Shown: one piece after another, positions 32,001 to 39,217 of the stretch | Position numbering within the stretch: position 1 is the first letter of the stretch | Layout of the letters: every line of letters starts with the position of its first letter | Source of the DNA: Urinicoccus timonensis | Lineage (GTDB): Bacteria > Bacillota > Clostridia > Tissierellales > Peptoniphilaceae | DNA length: 39,217 nt | Reading direction: 5' to 3' | NCBI RefSeq assembly: GCF_900232945.1 | Contig: NZ_OCTU01000001.1 | Location: forward strand, 1-39,217 | The notes under the pieces: model-generated | Database searches by the model: none | Seen by the model: only the letters and a program-made list of their open reading frames with translations | Told to the model about the DNA's origin: nothing | Program-made: the position numbers and the translations under genes

Positions 32001-34375
32001 TTGAAGTAAAATTCGTTCCAACAGACAAGGCGACAGACGAAACCGAAAAAACCTTCTGGGTCAACCCGGAAAAGGAAGTTACCATTCCAGTAAAAGATCC
32101 CCTAGGGAAAACTTACTACACATTTAAGGGATGGAAGATTGGCGATGTGACGACCGGTGAAAATTATTCCCCCACCACATTGAAGAAGTTTACAGAAAAT
32201 ACAACCATCACTGCCACTTATGAAGAAACACCGAGTATCATTCCTTACGACCCAACAGACCCCATTACAAAACCCGAAGGCTATGTAAGGGTAAGCTTTG
32301 AAGCGGAAGAGGGTATTAACCTGTCCAATGTGAAGGATTACTATGTAAAGAAAAACGCCAACATAACCTTGGGCAACTCGGAACTCGTTAAGCCCACAAC
32401 GGAAGCTATGACGGGCTATGAATTTAAGGAATGGAACAAGAAAGATTCCTTTGTTATTGGCACTGACGATGTAGTAGTAAAAGCATTAGCCAAAACTATT
32501 CCCGATGCAATTGAGAAAAAAGAGGGCGTAGACAAACCAAAGGACTATGTAGAAGTAACCTTTAAGGCAGATGAGAGTGGAAATGGTACAGTTACAGAAA
32601 AGACTTATTTTGTAAATCCAAACAAGTATGTACAACTCACTCCACCGGATGATGCCAAGGGGAAAACTGGCTATGAATTTGGTGCATGGAGTGAAAACTT
32701 ATCAAACTACAAGCAATATACAAAAGATACAGTTATCACAGCATCCTTTAATCCAATTGCTTCTGTCATTCCCAAAACAGAAGACAATGATTCAGAAAAA
32801 CCAGCTGGATATGTCAAGGTTGATTTTATTATCGAAGGAAAAGGTGGAAAAATTGCGAACAAAGAAACGACCACTTACTTCGTCAATCCAGAAAAGGATG
32901 TAACAATTCAACCACCAAAGACAGTTGCAGACACAGGCTATGTATTTGAAAAATGGGATCAAGATACTACAACAAAGGCCAAATATACTAAAGACATAAC
33001 AGTAAAAGGAAGCTTTAAAAAGCTTGGTGATATTATTCCTTCAACTGATAATCAAGGAGAACCAAATCCAAAACCTAAAGGTTATGTGACTGTCACCTTT
33101 GAAAAAGGGCCTAACGGAAAAACAATAACAGGCCAAACCGTTTATTATGTAAACCCACAAGCTGGCAAAACTTTAGCTGATATAACAAAGCCGGAAGTTG
33201 AAGCAGAAACTGGCTATAAGTTTACCGCTTGGGATACGGAAAATAGTTTCAAAATCACAGAAGATAAAAGAGTTATCGCCCAATATGAAGAGCTGGAGAA
33301 TGTAATCCCTCAAAAAAATACTGACCAATCAGACAAACCTACGGGATATGCCACAGTTACTTTTCTACCTGGTGCCCATGGGAAACTAACCGGCCATACA
33401 GTTTTTTATATCAATCCAAACAAGTCTGTCCGATTAGAAAGTCACGCTCCGAGGGTAACAGCCGATACCGACTATACCTTTACAGGCTGGGATGCTTCTA
33501 TCCATTGGCCCATTCAATATAGGGATGGCGATAAAATTACAGCCCTCTATAGGGGTAAGGAAGAATCTGGAGGAAGTTGGCAAACAGGAACTCTTGGACC
33601 CACTCGAACTCGGACAGTAACTGTCGTGGAAAAGGAAATTGTCAAGGTTCCGGCAGAAAAGACCTTCCGCAAGGAAGTTCGCTATATGCAAGGTTACAAC
33701 AACTATTTCAGACCTGGCGCAGGTTTGACTCGGGCAGAAGCAGCTCAAATCCTGGCCAATGCCCTAGTGGAAGACGGCTACCGTTATGACCCCAACTTTG
33801 CTATCCACTACAAGGATATCGTGGGCAATGAATGGTATGCCAAGGCCATCCGGATTACAAGTCAAGCCAATGTCTTTAAGGGTTATGACACCGGCTACTT
33901 TGATCCCCACAAGAAGATTACTCGGGCAGAGTGGATTGGAACCCTAAGACGTTTCCAAGAACTGGAAAGAGTTTCTGGTAACCACATGCAAGTTCGGGCA
34001 GACCACTGGGCTATGGGAGAAATCGAAGCGGCCTACAAGGAAGGCTGGTTGGCTATTTACGGCCAAGGCCTAGCCAAGTTTAGGGCGGACGAATTTATCC
34101 CAAGACAAGAAGTGGCAGCTGTAAGTAACAAGGCCTTTAACCGGGTCTTGGACAAGACTTATATCCACAGAAACAGTAAAAACTTAATCAACTATAAAGA
34201 CGTAAATCCATCCTTGTGGAGCTATGAAGACATCCTCTGTGCCAGCAACGGCTTCATCCACGATGGCAAGTCCTTCTGGGGTCACAAGGTTGACTACAAG
34301 AAAGACCTATACAACATCAATTTGGATGGATACACTGTGACAAAAGATAAGTTTCAAAGGTTAGAAAGACGGTAA
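29048..34375 (+). CDS. giant SLH-anchored repeat adhesin
   Basis: 1775 residues. The signal peptide is ILTFVLALSMAIQTIIPTVSFA (cleavage near residue 29). A unique N-terminal region (about 30-370) is followed by an InlB-like repeat (LKFDANSGKFD ... YYAVWDK), a Rib-like module (about 30430-30765, ending VDIPIKVIKNIYE) closely parallel to that in the upstream protein, then about ten 'GYVxVTF' units, an RTRTVTVVEKE linker and three C-terminal SLH domains (TRAEAAQIL, TRAEWIGTL, PRQEVAAVS). SLH domains bind pyruvylated secondary cell-wall polymers non-covalently. GGGAGAAGGAG separates it by 11 nt from the upstream gene, so both are surely co-transcribed. The shared modules point to tandem duplication followed by divergence. 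Confidence 0.9.
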   Translation: MRTKKRILTFVLALSMAIQTIIPTVSFAKESSSYQKENMVKVGTLDASNLMPLNGKTMQQINRLTKKAQDGQPIEKGTQLFSKPWFPNQRDPEDKDKPLYFGKVYVNLKTKGLTQQDGTELPFDWEGVFGRDEYGDLNKVKVIFVQLNYKEGSFSTETGIKGILETDTEGKHYWVDENGDPIKLPLYSKDFKPYKYEVYIERSNSERVNLILDGSFGTPDFTFAKPDPKTGEIVADVFMDNTLIQIASTKFVSEWNTDTIEDDRPVVEFSYNTHNKNKDGEEIEGYFEFPKNNKDIEIIRDDNGEDGKYIASWLEKVPTVDVADPDPESNDTYTLDRDNNRISYKGKTYNYTFNYDVINGGKLTMTEVLTLKFDANSGKFDSIQQDQEQVKEHEVIYTKNLTDTIEEPKKDRETFLGWGIKDEKNNFIKDKRGNILLVDESAFKNIKESQTYYAVWDKHPISADQLEVKESFKDGDTWVNDFIPELAKLKEQVKIKDANGVPQALTDDDTLQILDDSGNPIADKDLKDKLYEKLKEDPATEVSRLVTLKAKVTHKNGTSQTVDIPIKVIKNIYEAKTEEGKPNYVPNGYVKVTVDPTTKAEKPQKYFYYVNPKAKVVIPGENPVGTPGNNFINWTIPGAGADPVEYKLTERPRHQFDAETTITANYVGNIVEQKTEDKPKVPDDFVKVTVDTTDNATNETKFTKTFWVKKDTPVRIDVQDPVAKDGAEAFSKWRQEKDTDRFDVIDLKVNQTFTKSETLIRAFYSRLAIPEPKQGKPSTVPDNFIKVIFDPTDKAKDKQKIVWWVAPDKEAVRFAITSPVGKAVQDDDGKTLYTWKFDTWETKGGKLTVEGSNSYTLNTKEVTDGEVFKAQYKTDNIIPYDPTSLMDQPEGYVNVTFKAETGLSLKDVKAYYVKKNAKVTLNTIKDNEKKGYPTVEEKAGYAFDKWDPADTTEIKDKDIVVTAKAKPVSDVMEKKEGETKPQGYVEVKFVPTDKATDETEKTFWVNPEKEVTIPVKDPLGKTYYTFKGWKIGDVTTGENYSPTTLKKFTENTTITATYEETPSIIPYDPTDPITKPEGYVRVSFEAEEGINLSNVKDYYVKKNANITLGNSELVKPTTEAMTGYEFKEWNKKDSFVIGTDDVVVKALAKTIPDAIEKKEGVDKPKDYVEVTFKADESGNGTVTEKTYFVNPNKYVQLTPPDDAKGKTGYEFGAWSENLSNYKQYTKDTVITASFNPIASVIPKTEDNDSEKPAGYVKVDFIIEGKGGKIANKETTTYFVNPEKDVTIQPPKTVADTGYVFEKWDQDTTTKAKYTKDITVKGSFKKLGDIIPSTDNQGEPNPKPKGYVTVTFEKGPNGKTITGQTVYYVNPQAGKTLADITKPEVEAETGYKFTAWDTENSFKITEDKRVIAQYEELENVIPQKNTDQSDKPTGYATVTFLPGAHGKLTGHTVFYINPNKSVRLESHAPRVTADTDYTFTGWDASIHWPIQYRDGDKITALYRGKEESGGSWQTGTLGPTRTRTVTVVEKEIVKVPAEKTFRKEVRYMQGYNNYFRPGAGLTRAEAAQILANALVEDGYRYDPNFAIHYKDIVGNEWYAKAIRITSQANVFKGYDTGYFDPHKKITRAEWIGTLRRFQELERVSGNHMQVRADHWAMGEIEAAYKEGWLAIYGQGLAKFRADEFIPRQEVAAVSNKAFNRVLDKTYIHRNSKNLINYKDVNPSLWSYEDILCASNGFIHDGKSFWGHKVDYKKDLYNINLDGYTVTKDKFQRLERR
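30795..33558 (+). repeat. about ten 'GYVxVTF' protein repeats in the SLH adhesin
   Basis: Units of 75-100 residues follow PxGYVxVTFxA, a (Y/F)(Y/F/W)V(N/K)P strand, GYxFxxW, and a final (I/V)TAxY strand, often ending NVIP or IIPY. Base composition varies from unit to unit (for example G+C-rich at about 31070-31250, AT-rich before 30700), suggesting that units have been exchanged or added at different times. Confidence 0.75.
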
Positions 34376-34390
34376 CTTTCTGATCATTTA

Positions 34391-34429
34391 AAGGACTCTC
34401 GAGGCCTGGTGCCTCGGGGGTCTTTTTTT
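34391..34429 (+). terminator. strong rho-independent terminator
   Basis: GACTCTCGAGGC and GCCTCGGGGGTC pair fully (three G-U) around CTGGT, followed by seven T. It ends the two-gene adhesin unit. Confidence 0.92.
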
Positions 34430-34546
34430 GCCTATGGGAACAGTTTCTTCCCAAGAGGGGCTATGAAAACGGGGAAATCTCTCAAAACATAGGATTTAAG
34501 ACGAGGGAAAACAGGAAAAATAAAAATTATGAAATCCTTTACCTAC

Positions 34547-34575
34547 TAGACAAAAAGGGGGGCGGCGAGTATAAT
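34547..34575 (+). promoter_or_regulatory. sigma-A-type promoter of the lipid kinase operon
   Basis: TAGACA (34547-34552) and TATAAT (34570-34575) with a 17-bp spacer match the consensus at 11 of 12 positions. The spacer is unusually G-rich. It should drive the five-gene operon to 39065. Confidence 0.75.
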
Positions 34576-34590
34576 ATTAGCAAGGAAGGG

Positions 34591-35487
34591 ATGATTCATT
34601 TGAAAAAAGTAAAAATCATTGCAAACCCATCCTCTGGAAGAGAACAAGCTTTATATAAAATAAACCAGTTGCTGGCCTATATGAGTCGAGATCCTTGGGA
34701 TATTCAACTTTTATTTACCCAAGAAAAGGACGATGCCAGCCGCTTTGCTATGCAAGAAGACCAAGAAGATGTCATTGTGTGCATTGGTGGGGATGGCACT
34801 CTGAATGAGGTGGCCAATGGGATCTACTACAAGGAAAGGGTGGTTCCCCTGGCTATTTTGCCCACTGGGACGGTGAATGATTTTGGGTCTTTTTTAAATC
34901 TCCCTCAAGATGTTGCTGGATTTTACCAACTATTGAAGAGGAACCAGGTCAAGGCAGTGGACCTGGGTCTGGCCAATGACCGGGTCTTTGTCAATGTGGC
35001 AGCTGGGGGCTTTTTAACAGAAATTGCCTATACGGTTTCTGATGACCAAAAGGCCAAGCTGGGTCGGATGGCTTATTATCTTGAAGGGGCAAAGGAACTG
35101 GTTGGAGGGATTATCCGAAGGGACAGGACCCTGGAGTTGGAGGTTGTCAACAAGCACTTCCATAAAACCTGCCAGGCCCAAATGTTTATTATTGCAAATT
35201 CAACCTCTGTCGGCGGCTTTAAAAACCTGGCTCCAACAGCGGAAATCCAAGATGGTTTATTTGATGTCCTGATTTTAGAAAATTTGGACTTTAATGAAAT
35301 AGTTGAAATACTCACACAGTTTATGACCGGTCGTCATATTCACCATGACCGGATGACTTACTTACAAACAGACGAGATTACCTTGTCTTGCAAGCAAGAT
35401 GTTATTGTAGACCTGGACGGGGAAAGGTACCAATCTCTCCCCATGACTTTTCGGGTTATCCACAAGGGTCTACATGTGTTAGTCTAA
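34591..35487 (+). CDS. YegS/DagK-type lipid kinase
   Basis: About 298 residues. Motifs of the diacylglycerol-kinase catalytic family are complete: NPSSGR near the N-terminus, VCIGGDGTLNEVANGI (about 67-82), LPTGTVNDFG (about 91-100) and the DLDGE region near the C-terminus. It phosphorylates a lipid such as diacylglycerol with ATP at the inner face of the membrane, recycling diacylglycerol formed in lipoteichoic acid or envelope synthesis. The ATG at 34591 is too close to the AAGGAAGG site (1 nt); TTG at 34600, giving MKKVKIIANPSSG, has about 10 nt spacing and may be the true start. It is the first gene of an operon with regulators and an SLH protein. Confidence 0.88.
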   Translation: MIHLKKVKIIANPSSGREQALYKINQLLAYMSRDPWDIQLLFTQEKDDASRFAMQEDQEDVIVCIGGDGTLNEVANGIYYKERVVPLAILPTGTVNDFGSFLNLPQDVAGFYQLLKRNQVKAVDLGLANDRVFVNVAAGGFLTEIAYTVSDDQKAKLGRMAYYLEGAKELVGGIIRRDRTLELEVVNKHFHKTCQAQMFIIANSTSVGGFKNLAPTAEIQDGLFDVLILENLDFNEIVEILTQFMTGRHIHHDRMTYLQTDEITLSCKQDVIVDLDGERYQSLPMTFRVIHKGLHVLV

Positions 35488-35498
35488 AGGAGGAAAGA

Positions 35499-36509
35499 AT
35501 GCCATCCACAATTAAAGATGTTGCAAAAATGGCCGATGTATCTATTTCAACGGTATCCCGGGTTATTAATGATTCAAAACCCGTCAGTCCGGAAGCTAGA
35601 CGAAGGGTCCTGCACGCCATTGAAGTTTTGGACTACAAGCCCAATGAAGTGGCCAGGAGTCTGGTAACAAAAAAATCGAATTTAATTGGGGTTATTGTCA
35701 ACGATATTGGCAATAGCTATGTCTCCCAGGTCCTAAGGGGCGTGGAAGAAATTGGCCGGATGTTTAACTATGATATCCTCCTATCTTCCTCCTATGGGGA
35801 CTTGGAAGTGGAGATGAAGTTCGCCAACCTCTTTAGTCAAAAGCAAGTGGAAGGAATCATCCTGATTTCTGATATTTTAAATGAGCGTTTGATGTTTAAA
35901 CTGGATGAATTAAAGATTCCCTATGTGGTTATCAACCGTTTCTACACCATTGATGAAGCGGCAACTGTGTCCATTAACAATAAAAATGCCACCTACAAGA
36001 TGACCCAAAATCTCATTGAGGCCGGCCACGAAAAAATTGGTTATGTAGCCTTGAGAAAGGATATGGACCGGACCAATGAAACCTACAAGATTAAGGGTTA
36101 CAAGGAAGCCATGCGGCAATGCAACTTAAAGCCCCGGGTGATTTATTCTGAAGGTCTGGACCGGGAAGATGCCCTGGAAGTTATGGAGGACATCTTGGAC
36201 GACATCAAGGACCACAAGTATACGGCTCTTTTCTGTACTCAAGACATTTTGGCCATCCATTTAATGAATGCTCTTTTCGACCAAGGGATTAAGACGCCGG
36301 ATGATATCAGCATTTGTGGTTTTGGTGGTACGGTTTTATCTGAAATCGTCCGTCCTGCCCTGACTACGGTCAAGGAGCCCTTCTATGACATTGGGGCTGT
36401 GGCCATCCGCAAGCTCTTAAAGAGTATGGAATCCAAGGAAGAATTAACGAGAGATACAATCTTTTTACCTGTAGAAATTTTGAAACGTGAAAGTGTCAAA
36501 TCCTTATAA
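35499..36509 (+). CDS. LacI-family transcriptional regulator
   Basis: 336 residues from ATG 35499, chosen because AAAGGAGG lies 6-7 nt upstream and the protein then begins MPSTIKDVAKMADVSISTVSRVIN, the canonical LacI helix-turn-helix. The open frame extends upstream into the kinase gene but only as an overlap. The hinge helix (YKPNEVARSLVTKKS) is followed by a periplasmic-binding-like domain (LIGVIVNDIGNSYVSQVLRG) ending in the usual VKEPFYDIGAVAIRKLLK. The effector is unknown. It lies 11 nt after the kinase gene and overlaps the start of the LuxR-type gene, so it may regulate its own operon; no clear LacI palindrome was found at the 34547 promoter. Confidence 0.92.
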   Translation: MPSTIKDVAKMADVSISTVSRVINDSKPVSPEARRRVLHAIEVLDYKPNEVARSLVTKKSNLIGVIVNDIGNSYVSQVLRGVEEIGRMFNYDILLSSSYGDLEVEMKFANLFSQKQVEGIILISDILNERLMFKLDELKIPYVVINRFYTIDEAATVSINNKNATYKMTQNLIEAGHEKIGYVALRKDMDRTNETYKIKGYKEAMRQCNLKPRVIYSEGLDREDALEVMEDILDDIKDHKYTALFCTQDILAIHLMNALFDQGIKTPDDISICGFGGTVLSEIVRPALTTVKEPFYDIGAVAIRKLLKSMESKEELTRDTIFLPVEILKRESVKSL

Positions 36510-36954
36510 AAAGGCAATTATTATTGCAAAGACCTATCTACCGGCCATGGGTTTGGGTTGGGAGTTGACCCAAAGGGGGATTCCGACAGAGGTAACCCAA
36601 GAAAAGGTCTCCCAAGTGGAAGGGACCCTGACAATCCTGGAAGTGGATGGATATTTTACTTTTTCCTTAAATGTAACGGATAAAAAACTTTCTATAAATG
36701 CGTCAAATAGTGAAGTCATCTCTTTTATCGATGAAATTTTAAAGAAGGTTCCCTTGGAGTTTGATGATTTAACAGACAGGGAAAGACGGTTGGTTCGTGG
36801 AATATTACAGGGTTTGACGAACAAGGAAATCGCAGCAAGACTCTATTTAAGTGAAAAAACAGTTCGAAATAATTTAACAGCCCTCTATCGGAAGTTGAAG
36901 ATCCAAAGACGGGAGGAGCTGACAGTACGGTTTAATGGAAATTTGAAAGATTGA
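36487..36954 (+). CDS. small LuxR-type HTH protein with unrecognised N-terminal domain
   Basis: 155 residues from GTG 36487 (or GTG 36493, giving MSNPYKKA), overlapping the end of the LacI gene by about 20 nt. Residues about 94-147 form a GerE/LuxR helix-turn-helix: LTDRERRLVRGILQGLTNKEIAARLYLSEKTVRNNLTALYRKL. The first 90 residues (KKAIIIAKTYLPAMGLGWEL ... NASNSEVISFIDEIL) do not show the Asp and Lys positions of a receiver domain and I do not recognise them; they could sense a ligand. Weak ribosome site, so translation is probably coupled to the LacI gene. Probable local DNA-binding regulator. Confidence 0.8.
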   Translation: MKVSNPYKKAIIIAKTYLPAMGLGWELTQRGIPTEVTQEKVSQVEGTLTILEVDGYFTFSLNVTDKKLSINASNSEVISFIDEILKKVPLEFDDLTDRERRLVRGILQGLTNKEIAARLYLSEKTVRNNLTALYRKLKIQRREELTVRFNGNLKD

Positions 36955-36961
36955 GGGAAGA

Positions 36962-37474
36962 ATGGAAGGAAAAGTACAAGTATATACAGGCAATGGCAAG
37001 GGAAAGACAACAGCGGCTCTGGGATTGGCTGTCCGGAGTCTTTGTGCAGGCAGGAAGGTGGTTATTGGCCAATTTGTCAAGGGGATGACCTATAGTGAGT
37101 TAAAGCTGCCGGACTATTTTGAAAATTTAAGTCTGGAGCAATTCGGGCGGGACTGTTTTGTCTACCGTAAGCCCACTGATGAAGACTATGAAAAAGCAGC
37201 TGACGGCCTGGCCCGGATGAAGGCCTACCTGGAAGATGAAAGTATTGATCTTTTAATTTTTGATGAAATTAATGTAGCTTGTGAATACAAGCTTATAGAC
37301 CCCAAGGAGGTCGTGGACCTGCTTAAAAAGAGACCCAAGACCATGGAAGTTGTATTAACAGGCCGCTATGCCCCTCAAGAATTTATCGACTTTGCAGACC
37401 TGGTAACAGAGATGAAGGAAGTCAAACACTATTACAAGAAGGGGCTTAAGGCAAGGCTAGGTATTGAGTATTAA
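36962..37474 (+). CDS. cobO: corrinoid adenosyltransferase, BtuR/CobO/CobA type
   Basis: 170 residues. The P-loop GNGKGKTTAALGLA (about 10-23), VVIGQFVKG, LLIFDEINVA (Walker B, about 99-108) and LTGRYAPQEFIDFADLVTEM match the CobA/CobO/BtuR family, as does the C-terminal KGLKARLGIEY. The enzyme transfers the 5'-deoxyadenosyl group of ATP to the cobalt of reduced corrinoids, giving adenosylcobalamin or its precursor. No other cobalamin gene and no cobalamin riboswitch is in the window, suggesting use in salvage. A GAGGGAAG site precedes the ATG 7 nt after the HTH gene. Pairing with regulators and a surface protein is unusual for this enzyme. Confidence 0.9.
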   Translation: MEGKVQVYTGNGKGKTTAALGLAVRSLCAGRKVVIGQFVKGMTYSELKLPDYFENLSLEQFGRDCFVYRKPTDEDYEKAADGLARMKAYLEDESIDLLIFDEINVACEYKLIDPKEVVDLLKKRPKTMEVVLTGRYAPQEFIDFADLVTEMKEVKHYYKKGLKARLGIEY

Positions 37475-37487
37475 GGAGTTGGTCTAG

Positions 37488-39065
37488 TTGAAGAGAATTT
37501 TACTGGTATGTTTGTGTATGGTCTTGGCCCTACCGGCGGGGGTTTTTGCCCAAGACGTAACGGGGAGCTTAATCCAACCCGGTGTCTATAATGCCAAAAA
37601 GGGCCAGACCTTGAACTATAGTTTTGAAATCAACCTAAAAGAAGGCTATCAAAAACGATTAAAATCCTTTAACCTATCCTTGATGATGGACCCAAACCTG
37701 GAAGTCAAATCTGTTAAACCCCGAGATTTAAAGACGGGACAAGCTTGGCGCATTAACCAGTCCAGCCTAAATGGCAAGGATGTGATTAACTTTGCCGTAG
37801 ATGAAGTCAACCAACTACCCAAGGTCCAAAAAATTGTCTTGGATATTACTGTCTTGGTAAAAAAAGATATCAAGGGGAGTGGAAGTTTAAAAAACACCTA
37901 TGTCCTCTACTTTGCAGACCGGGAGGGCAAGGAATCTTCCGATCAAAAGGAACTCATCACCACCCCTTCCAAGGAAAAGGGCAAGCTCATTGTGGAAGAC
38001 CTTTCTTCCAAGGAAAATGTCCTAAGGGGGCAAGGACCCAAGAATACGAAAATCCTCCTCTACCGGGGGGACAAGGTCATTGGCGAGACCTATAGTTCCG
38101 CCAAGGGAGACTTTGAAATTGTCATCAACCCCCAAGTGCCGGGAACCCGGCTAAGGGTTCAAGCCCTGGACGAAAACAAGCAAGTCCTGAGTCGGGACCT
38201 GGTAGTGGACCAAAAGAGCCAAGGCCAAGATCCAGGCCCTGTCCTGGTGGAAAAGGGTCTGTCCATGGAAAAAAGTCAAAAGCTAAAAGACTTTTTAGAC
38301 TACAGTAAGTCCCTATCTTTAAAGGGCCAATCCCTTGAAAAAGTGAACCGTTTCAAGGCCTATACGGCCATGGGGGACTATATCTTGGTCAAAAGTTCTG
38401 CCAAGGATGAGGAGGCGGACCAGGTCATTGGCCAATTGATTGAGGCCATTAAGGAAATCCAACCAGCCTTTATGAAGGGCAAGTCCCAAAAAACCTTTGC
38501 GCCAGATGATAGCATGACCCGGGCCGAAGTGGCCAGCGTCCTCTACCAATTAAAGGGACAAGGGGCCAACCCCTATTTCTCCAACTTTAAGGATGTCAAG
38601 CAAGAAGATTGGTATGCAGAAGCCGTGGGCTTTGTAGAAGGGGCCAACCTCATGACAGGCACCGGTAAGAACCGCTTTGAACCCAAAAGGAAAATCACCA
38701 AGGGAGAATTTGCTGCCATTATGGCCAAGCTGCTTCCAGAGGAAGAAAGACCCTCCTCCTTTGTCCAAATTCCTAGACAGGGGGATAATTTCAAGGATGT
38801 AAAAGAAAATTACTGGGCCTATGATCCCATCTTGACCATCAAAAACCGAGGCATCGTCCAAGGGGACCAAAATGGACTTTTCCATCCCCAAAAGACCATG
38901 TCCCGGGCTGAATGTTCTACCATGCTCATCCGGGGGATTTACAGTCCATCTCCCCTAGGCAAACAATATGGGACCAACCCCTATAAGGACTTAAAGGCAA
39001 ACCACTGGGCCTATAATTCGATTTTACAAGCGACAGGCAATGATATGGGGACCAGTGAAAAATAA
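37488..39065 (+). CDS. SLH-anchored surface protein with cohesin-like and Ig-like parts
   Basis: 525 residues, TTG start with AAGGAG 9 nt upstream. Signal peptide MKRILLVCLCMVLALPAGVFA (cleavage near 21). Residues about 25-165 (QPGVYNAKKGQTLNYSFEIN ... LDITVLVKK) look like a beta-sandwich of cohesin type. About 168-240 is an Ig-like/carboxypeptidase-regulatory-like module (GQGPKNTKILLYRGDKVIGE). A helical linker precedes three SLH domains (about 325-520; TRAEVASVL, TKGEFAAIM, SRAECSTML). It would sit on secondary wall polymers through the SLH domains. It ends the kinase-regulator-cobO operon, 13 nt after cobO. The IS element begins about 20 nt beyond its stop but does not truncate the frame. 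Confidence 0.87.
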   Translation: MKRILLVCLCMVLALPAGVFAQDVTGSLIQPGVYNAKKGQTLNYSFEINLKEGYQKRLKSFNLSLMMDPNLEVKSVKPRDLKTGQAWRINQSSLNGKDVINFAVDEVNQLPKVQKIVLDITVLVKKDIKGSGSLKNTYVLYFADREGKESSDQKELITTPSKEKGKLIVEDLSSKENVLRGQGPKNTKILLYRGDKVIGETYSSAKGDFEIVINPQVPGTRLRVQALDENKQVLSRDLVVDQKSQGQDPGPVLVEKGLSMEKSQKLKDFLDYSKSLSLKGQSLEKVNRFKAYTAMGDYILVKSSAKDEEADQVIGQLIEAIKEIQPAFMKGKSQKTFAPDDSMTRAEVASVLYQLKGQGANPYFSNFKDVKQEDWYAEAVGFVEGANLMTGTGKNRFEPKRKITKGEFAAIMAKLLPEEERPSSFVQIPRQGDNFKDVKENYWAYDPILTIKNRGIVQGDQNGLFHPQKTMSRAECSTMLIRGIYSPSPLGKQYGTNPYKDLKANHWAYNSILQATGNDMGTSEK

Positions 39066-39085
39066 AAAAGAGCTTAGGAAACTGA

Positions 39086-39217
39086 TGTGTACCCATAAAA
39101 CTGGACACAATATTTAATTAATTCGTTGTAGTGGATGCTAACCTATACTTTGTAGGTGGCATCCATTTTGTTTTTGATTGAATTCTTTCGTTATTGTAAT
39201 AATCTATATACTCCTCT
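39086..39217 (-). mobile_element. 3' end of an IS3-family insertion sequence
   Basis: The element end reads TGTGTACCCATAAAACTGGACA from about 39086, the terminal repeat style of IS3/IS150-group elements, followed inward by the end of a reverse-strand transposase. The rest lies beyond the right edge. It inserted about 20 bp after the stop of the SLH gene. Confidence 0.8.
39118..39217 (-). CDS. IS3-family transposase (OrfB), C-terminal fragment
   Basis: On the reverse strand the last 32 codons read EEYIDYYNNERIQSKTKWMP and on, ending RLASTTTN before TAA (39120-39118). YIDYYNNERIQ..L/K is the hallmark end of the DDE integrase domain of IS3-family OrfB proteins. The gene continues beyond the right edge, so completeness cannot be judged. 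Confidence 0.88.
   Translation of the reverse strand, partial: EEYIDYYNNERIQSKTKWMPPTKYRLASTTTN

Noticed and set aside
35388..35498. Long N-terminal extension of the LacI-type regulator
   Set aside because: The extension overlaps the lipid kinase gene in another frame; AAAGGAGG and the canonical LacI start place the true start at 35499.
36800..36961. Cobalamin riboswitch before the corrinoid adenosyltransferase
   Set aside because: The space is filled by the preceding HTH gene and no B12-box is seen.

Overview
The window looks like part of the chromosome of a low-to-medium GC Gram-positive anaerobe, most likely a Peptoniphilaceae-type coccus (Peptoniphilus, Anaerococcus or a relative). This is inferred from the mix of SLH-anchored proteins, a G5-repeat wall protein with a proline-rich stalk, InlB-type and 'GYVxVTF'-type repeat adhesins, strong AGGAGG ribosome sites and many GTG/TTG starts. 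I could not confirm the taxon by search. Every complete gene is on the + strand; only an IS3-type transposase fragment at the right edge is on the - strand.

Left part (1-8.8 kb, AT-rich, accessory character): the 3' end of an FtsX-type ABC permease and a small membrane protein; an unexplained intergenic block; an alpha/beta hydrolase and an MgtC/SapB membrane protein; a decayed arginase-family gene; then a defence-like block of a Fic protein with a winged helix, a McrB-type GTPase carrying Mrr-N-like and EVE-like domains, a McrC nuclease and a small glycine-zipper membrane protein. The fic promoter is wrapped in repeated TGGCGAGA half-sites, which suggests autoregulation.

Middle part (8.9-23.3 kb, visibly richer in G+C apart from the G5 gene): a DUF3137-LemA pair, an exported alpha/beta hydrolase, and a 1964-residue wall protein with about 13 G5-type units, a PDKPGTP stalk and a non-canonical sorting signal (APQTF). 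Next is a self-contained four-gene transcription unit: an Hsp70 without a lid, a degenerate J-like/TPR membrane protein without HPD, a TPR protein with two CbxX/CfxQ AAA+ modules, and a DUF1294 membrane protein. This looks like a dedicated chaperone/AAA+ machine and is the best candidate here for an undescribed system.

Right part (23.7-39.2 kb): two adjacent giant surface proteins (1781 and 1775 residues) that share repeat modules. Only the second has an SLH anchor, so the first may be held at the surface by its neighbour or by an unrecognised C-terminal domain. After a strong terminator comes a compact operon with its own consensus-like promoter: YegS/DagK-type lipid kinase, LacI-type regulator, LuxR-type HTH protein, corrinoid adenosyltransferase and a third SLH protein. 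The window ends in the 3' end of an IS3-family element inserted just after that last gene. I found no rRNA, tRNA or CRISPR array.
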